This document shows positions 24,091-26,812 of a DNA stretch of 26,812 bases, piece by piece. How positions within the stretch are numbered: the first letter of the stretch is position 1; every line of letters starts with the position of its first letter. The position numbers were made by a program, and so were the translations under genes. The stretch comes from CAZFQD01 sp964520885 (GTDB lineage Bacteria; Bacillota; Clostridia; Oscillospirales; SIG519). Location of the stretch: NCBI GenBank assembly GCA_964520885.1, contig CAZFQD010000015.1, forward strand, positions 1-26,812, in the 5' to 3' direction. The notes under the pieces are model-generated. The model was not told the DNA's origin. It saw only the letters and a list, made by a program, of their open reading frames with translations, and made no database searches.

Positions 24091-24594
24091 TCAAATTTGT
24101 TCTACCTCTCTTTGTAATTCTAAATCCTTTTTATTAATTTCATTTGCCATTGTTTCTTTATAAACTGTTAGTTTTTTTGCTAAATCACTATCTGAAATTG
24201 CAAGAATTTGAATAGCCAATAATGCGGCATTTTCTCCACCGTCTATTGCCACAGTTGCCACAGGAACACCTTTTGGCATTTGAACTGTTGATAAAAGAGC
24301 ATCCAATCCATCAAGTGTTGAAGATTTAATGGGAATTCCAATAACAGGCAAAATAGTGTGTGCCGCTATAACTCCTGCCAAATGTGCCGCCTTACCTGCC
24401 GCGGCAATAATTACTGAAAAACCATTTTTAATAGCATTTTCCGAAAACTCAGCCGCTTTGCGAGGTGTTCGGTGTGCTGATATAATATGCAACTCAAAAT
24501 CCACTCCAAAATCCTTTAAAATTTTAATACAACCCTTTAATGACGGAAAATCACTATCACTACCCATTAAAAGTGCTACTTTTTTCTTTAGCAT
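24091..24594 (-). CDS. purE: PurE, carboxyaminoimidazole ribonucleotide mutase-like
   Basis: 167 residues. Forms CAIR, either by rearranging N5-CAIR (class I, needs PurK) or from AIR and CO2 (class II). Visible blocks: LLMGSDSDFPSLKGC, IISAHRTPRKAAEF, IAAAGKAAHLAGVIAAHT, LPVIGIPIKSSTLDGLDALLSTVQMPKGVPVATVAIDGGENAAL. The SAHRTP motif favours class I, but the usual AGGAAHLPG loop reads AGKAAHLAG and no purK lies in the operon, so the class is uncertain. The ATG at 24594 follows AAAGGAG by nine bases; a GTG two codons earlier is only three bases from the same site and is rejected. First structural gene of the operon, behind a leader with a terminator. Confidence 0.95.
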   Translation of the reverse strand: MLKKKVALLMGSDSDFPSLKGCIKILKDFGVDFELHIISAHRTPRKAAEFSENAIKNGFSVIIAAAGKAAHLAGVIAAHTILPVIGIPIKSSTLDGLDALLSTVQMPKGVPVATVAIDGGENAALLAIQILAISDSDLAKKLTVYKETMANEINKKDLELQREVEQI

Positions 24595-24627
24595 TTTCAC
24601 TTTCTCCTTTAAGTAAATTTAAATTTC

Positions 24628-24656
24628 AAAAAAAATTGCACCTATTTTAAGGTGCA
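24628..24656 (-). terminator. Intrinsic terminator/attenuator in the purE leader
   Basis: On the minus strand TGCACCT, six-base loop, AGGTGCA (24656 to 24637), then AA/T and a run of eight T (24635-24628): a textbook rho-independent terminator. It lies between the only visible promoter and purE, with no room for another promoter after it, and its stem begins directly after the TAA of the 31-codon leader ORF. Operon expression should therefore need read-through. Confidence 0.8.
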
Positions 24657-24752
24657 TTAAGATTTCAATATTTTATTGGTAACAAAATACCCGCAAAAAT
24701 CCCTGAATTTTAGGTGCTTTTTAGTATTAGAAATTATATACTTCATAGTCAT
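24657..24752 (-). CDS. Putative 31-residue leader peptide of the purine operon
   Basis: Too short for normal gene calling. The ORF starts ATG-ACT-ATG after GTGGAGGATTTT, as strong a ribosome binding site as any here, and runs 31 codons to a TAA abutting the terminator stem. The peptide begins MTMKYIISNTKKH and ends TNKILKS; it is basic, has one Cys, no signal sequence and no run of one amino acid that would betray simple amino-acid attenuation. A GCACCT in codons 12-14 (24717-24712) duplicates the 5' arm of the terminator and could compete for its 3' arm. I do not recognise the peptide. Placement suggests that translation of the ORF influences termination, but this is inference; the ORF could also be fortuitous. 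Confidence 0.5.
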   Translation of the reverse strand: MTMKYIISNTKKHLKFRDFCGYFVTNKILKS

Positions 24753-24778
24753 AAAATCCTCCACTTATTTTCAATTAT

Positions 24779-24807
24779 ATTTTACATAATATTAACAATT
24801 TTATCAA
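24779..24807 (-). promoter_or_regulatory. Sigma-A type promoter of the purine operon
   Basis: On the minus strand TTGATA (24802-24807), a 17-base spacer and TAAAAT (24779-24784), each one mismatch from consensus. Transcription would begin near 24772, about 20 bases before the leader ORF start. No clear PurBox or guanine riboswitch is seen. Confidence 0.6.
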
Positions 24808-24901
24808 GGCTTTTTTGTATAATTTTAAAAATTTGTCATTATAGATAATATTGTTTATTTATATATGTTTATACTGTTAAGTTTAACGATATTGAATTTT
24901 T

Positions 24902-25582
24902 TTATCCCTTTGTTTTTTCTCCATTTTCCCAATATGGAATAGTTTCTCCTAAAAATTTTGGTTTGCTTTTTAATATTTCGGTCTCAAAAAAAGCCTTTAA
25001 TCTTGAAAATATTTCTCTTGCTTTATTATATTCAATTCCATAATATTTTACGGGGTCTGAAGCAACACCAAAAACCTCCATACCTAATTCTCTACCTATA
25101 TACACTCCTCGAACCATATGAAATTGTTGAGATACAACAATTGCTTTGGTAACCAAAAACACTTCTTTTGCTCTAAACATAGTGTCATAAGTATCAAATC
25201 CTGCATGGTCCATAAATATATCTTGGGATAAAACACCTTTTTCCAAAAGATAATTTCTCATAGCATTAACTTCATCATAATTTTTTGTTCCATGGTCGCC
25301 ACTTACTATAATTTTCTCTGCCTTGCCTAATTTATACAATTCATATCCATAATCAAGTCTATGTGCTAACATTTGACTTAGCTGTCCATTTGAAAAAACA
25401 TGAGCACCCAAAATAATTATCGCTTGCACATTTGGTGCTTTTTCTAATGAATATGAATATTTTAAGCCCAATGCTTCTATTCCAAAATAGTTAACAGGCA
25501 AAATTAATACGCTCATAATAAATATTGATAATATTATACGAAAAACAATAGTTGGAATTTTAAATTTTTTCAATAGTCGCAT
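24902..25582 (-). CDS. DUF218/SanA-like envelope protein
   Basis: 226 residues. One membrane segment near the N-terminus (about 12-35), then a DUF218 (SanA/YdcF) domain: VQAIIILGAHVFSNGQLSQMLAHRLDYGYELYKLGKAEKIIVSGDHG and NYDEVNAMRNYLLEKGV, IFMDHAGFDTYDTMFRAKEVF, VVSQQFHMVRGVYIGRELGME. These blocks are those of the SanA subgroup, linked in enterobacteria to envelope integrity and high-temperature vancomycin exclusion; the biochemical activity is not established. The domain would face outward. The ATG follows AAGGAGGGCAAAATAA and overlaps the end of the phosphodiesterase gene by 23 bases, so translation is probably coupled. Confidence 0.87.
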   Translation of the reverse strand: MRLLKKFKIPTIVFRIILSIFIMSVLILPVNYFGIEALGLKYSYSLEKAPNVQAIIILGAHVFSNGQLSQMLAHRLDYGYELYKLGKAEKIIVSGDHGTKNYDEVNAMRNYLLEKGVLSQDIFMDHAGFDTYDTMFRAKEVFLVTKAIVVSQQFHMVRGVYIGRELGMEVFGVASDPVKYYGIEYNKAREIFSRLKAFFETEILKSKPKFLGETIPYWENGEKTKG

Positions 25583-26030
25583 TTATTTTGCCCTCCTTAA
25601 TTGTTAAAATTCCATAGGTTGCTTTTCTAAAATAACTTTTACCACAACTTCCTGGATTTAAAACATACATACCATAATCTATCGAATTATATGGAATATG
25701 AGTATGCCCAAAAAGCAATATATCTGCATTTGCCTTTTTTGCAGTATTAAAAATAAATTGCATTCCAAACTTAACATTATAATTATGACCATGTGCTAAA
25801 AAAATAGTTTTATTTTCTACAACTATTGTTTTATAGTTTGGAATAGAATAATCAAAATCATTATTACCACTAACAAACTGAAAATTAATTTCAAAAAAAT
25901 CATTTTTTATTTCCATCGCATCTTTAATACAGTCCCCTAAATGTATTACCATTTGAGGTTGATTTTGTTTTATTGCATTATACATTGGACTTACTGTGTG
26001 ATGAGAATCAGAAAATACAAGAATTTTCAT
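25560..26030 (-). CDS. YfcE/MJ0936-family metallophosphodiesterase
   Basis: 156 residues, a compact calcineurin-like phosphoesterase. All metal-binding motifs are present: Asp8-x-His10 (FSDSH), Gly-Asp33 (HLGD), GNND (about 55-58), His80-Gly-His82 and Gly-His109-Thr-His111, then NPGS. Family members hydrolyse phosphodiesters in vitro with Mn or Ni; the physiological substrate is unknown. In many Firmicutes this gene lies after the RdgB/RPH genes, which are not here. Start ATG after TTAGGTGAAAAAAAT. It is followed by the overlapping SanA-like gene and is divergent from the small gene at 26134. Confidence 0.92.
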   Translation of the reverse strand: MKILVFSDSHHTVSPMYNAIKQNQPQMVIHLGDCIKDAMEIKNDFFEINFQFVSGNNDFDYSIPNYKTIVVENKTIFLAHGHNYNVKFGMQFIFNTAKKANADILLFGHTHIPYNSIDYGMYVLNPGSCGKSYFRKATYGILTIKEGKINATIEKI

Positions 26031-26133
26031 ATTTTTTTCACCTAATTTTAATAATTTAATATAATAATGTATAAAGTTATATTAGCACAACTTTTTTCAT
26101 AATATTTAATAAGTAATAATTTGGGGGTAAACT

Positions 26134-26418
26134 ATGAGTAACTATAATAATGAAGAATTTATAAAAAAACTGAAGACTGAAAATCCTGAAAAATTAAGAA
26201 AAGCCGCACAAACAGTTAAAGCAATATTAGGAGATAAAGCAGATGGTCTTGATGCTCTAATTAAAGATGATAAAGCTTTAAATGAATTATCGCAAAAGAT
26301 TTCACCCAATGATTTAGAAAAAATAACTTCATTAGTTGATAATCCTGAAATGTTAAAATTGCTTTTAAGTTCAGATAAAGCAAAAGAGAGTTTAAAAAAA
26401 TTTTTTAAAAATAAATAA
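26134..26418 (+). CDS. Small helical protein, function unknown
   Basis: 94 residues, no recognised family. Predicted to be almost wholly alpha-helical and highly charged, with Lys and Glu/Asp patterns; no membrane segment, signal peptide or cysteine. It contains repeated short helices of the form PEKLRKAAQTVKAIL, LDALIKDDKALNELSQKI and NPEMLKLLLSSDKAKESLKKF. The ATG follows TTTGGGGGTAAACT. The next gene starts 35 bases after the stop, and both have the same character (small, helical, with an 'xPExLxKlxxL' pattern), so they probably act together. Confidence 0.72.
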   Translation: MSNYNNEEFIKKLKTENPEKLRKAAQTVKAILGDKADGLDALIKDDKALNELSQKISPNDLEKITSLVDNPEMLKLLLSSDKAKESLKKFFKNK

Positions 26419-26453
26419 TTTTTGTTTTGCTTTTAGAAAGGATGGAGGCTACA

Positions 26454-26798
26454 ATGGACGATATATCCAATATGATATCAGGACTTTTGGAAAGTCCTGA
26501 AGGCCTTGATAAGATAAAATCCCTCGCCGGATTACTTCTGGCAGGGGATGAAAACAAAACTAAAAAAGGTGAAAATACAACCTCTTCAGAAACTCCCAGT
26601 GGATTAGACACATCAATGCTTTTGAAAGTTAAAAATTTAATGAGTAAAATTAACACAAAAGATGATAAACGAGTTAATTTATTAATGGCTTTAAGACCAT
26701 ATTTAAGCCACAAAAGGATTGAAAATATGGACAATGCAATTAAGTTACTAAAATTTTCGCAAATCGCACTCGTTTTAGGCGATGATTTTAAATTTTAA
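26454..26798 (+). CDS. Small helical protein, function unknown, partner of 26134 gene
   Basis: 114 residues. N-terminal helix pair (MDDISNMISGLLESPEGLDKIKSLAGLLLAG, about 1-30, given here in parts: DDISNMISGLL and PEGLDKIKSLAGLLLAG), a polar Lys/Thr/Ser linker (about 31-52), and a C-terminal block with DDKRVNLLMALRPYLSHKRI followed by MDNAIKLLKFSQIALVLGD. The block 'RxxLLxALRPxLSxxRxxxxdxAIxLL' is, as I recall, common in uncharacterised small proteins of Firmicutes. Several in-frame starts exist (TTG 26427, ATG 26442, ATG 26454); GGAGG at 26444-26448 places the true start at 26454. The window ends with TTTGAGGTGA, which looks like the ribosome binding site of a further gene. Confidence 0.7.
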   Translation: MDDISNMISGLLESPEGLDKIKSLAGLLLAGDENKTKKGENTTSSETPSGLDTSMLLKVKNLMSKINTKDDKRVNLLMALRPYLSHKRIENMDNAIKLLKFSQIALVLGDDFKF

Positions 26799-26812
26799 AT
26801 AATTTGAGGTGA

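Noticed and set aside
24720..24780. Guanine/adenine riboswitch in the purE leader, suggested by GACTATGA and a nearby TATAAT
   Set aside because: The conserved J2/3 segment (GTTTCTACC-like), the two loop motifs and the required spacing are absent; only about 30 bases separate the two fragments. GACTATGA is the start of the leader ORF.

Overview
The window reads as chromosomal DNA of an anaerobic, low-G+C Gram-positive bacterium, most likely an uncultured member of the Clostridia. The basis is strong purine-rich Shine-Dalgarno sites, A+T-rich spacers, a Firmicutes-style LexA, a DacF-type carboxypeptidase, an AbrB/SpoVT regulator with a zinc knuckle, a rubrerythrin, and purine enzymes of clostridial type. 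One run of 100 N (1657-1756) marks a scaffold gap, so this is a draft or metagenome assembly. No rRNA, tRNA, CRISPR array, phage or complete insertion sequence is visible.

Layout. 20-4911 (all minus): larB, a SAM methyltransferase, asnS (broken by the gap), an RsuA/RluB-type pseudouridine synthase and a D-Ala-D-Ala carboxypeptidase, separated by short palindromic repeats. 5058-8254 (plus): an unrecognised five-segment membrane protein, a Nudix hydrolase, lexA and rubrerythrin. A MITE-like inverted repeat (8273-8436) separates this from the minus-strand pair AbrB-like regulator and surface-exposed cohesin-like/cadherin-like protein (8497-9866). 9995-16414 (minus): mtaB, an acyltransferase and a 1240-residue PurL. 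16502-16732 (plus): an HPr-like protein without the phosphorylatable histidine. 16851-24594 (minus): purE-purC-purF-purM-purN-IMP cyclohydrolase-AICAR formyltransferase-purD. 24902-26030 (minus): a DUF218/SanA-like protein and a small phosphodiesterase. 26134 to the end (plus): two small unrecognised proteins.

The main theme is de novo purine synthesis. The window encodes every step from PRPP to IMP except adenylosuccinate lyase (PurB), and PurK is not seen. Three features depart from the textbook operon. PurF has Gly where the N-terminal nucleophile Cys belongs and has lost other glutaminase residues, but keeps its PRPP loop and Fe-S cysteines. The usual bifunctional PurH is replaced by a stand-alone AICAR formyltransferase plus a PurO-type IMP cyclohydrolase. 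The operon leader carries a promoter, a 31-codon ORF with a strong ribosome binding site, and an intrinsic terminator directly abutting the ORF stop codon, which looks like an attenuator.

The second theme is small intergenic repeats: two palindrome families (GTAGGG + stem, and GAGAT...ATGACA), sometimes joined in tandem, sit between genes without breaking them, including at three junctions inside the purine operon. One supplies the ribosome binding site of larB.
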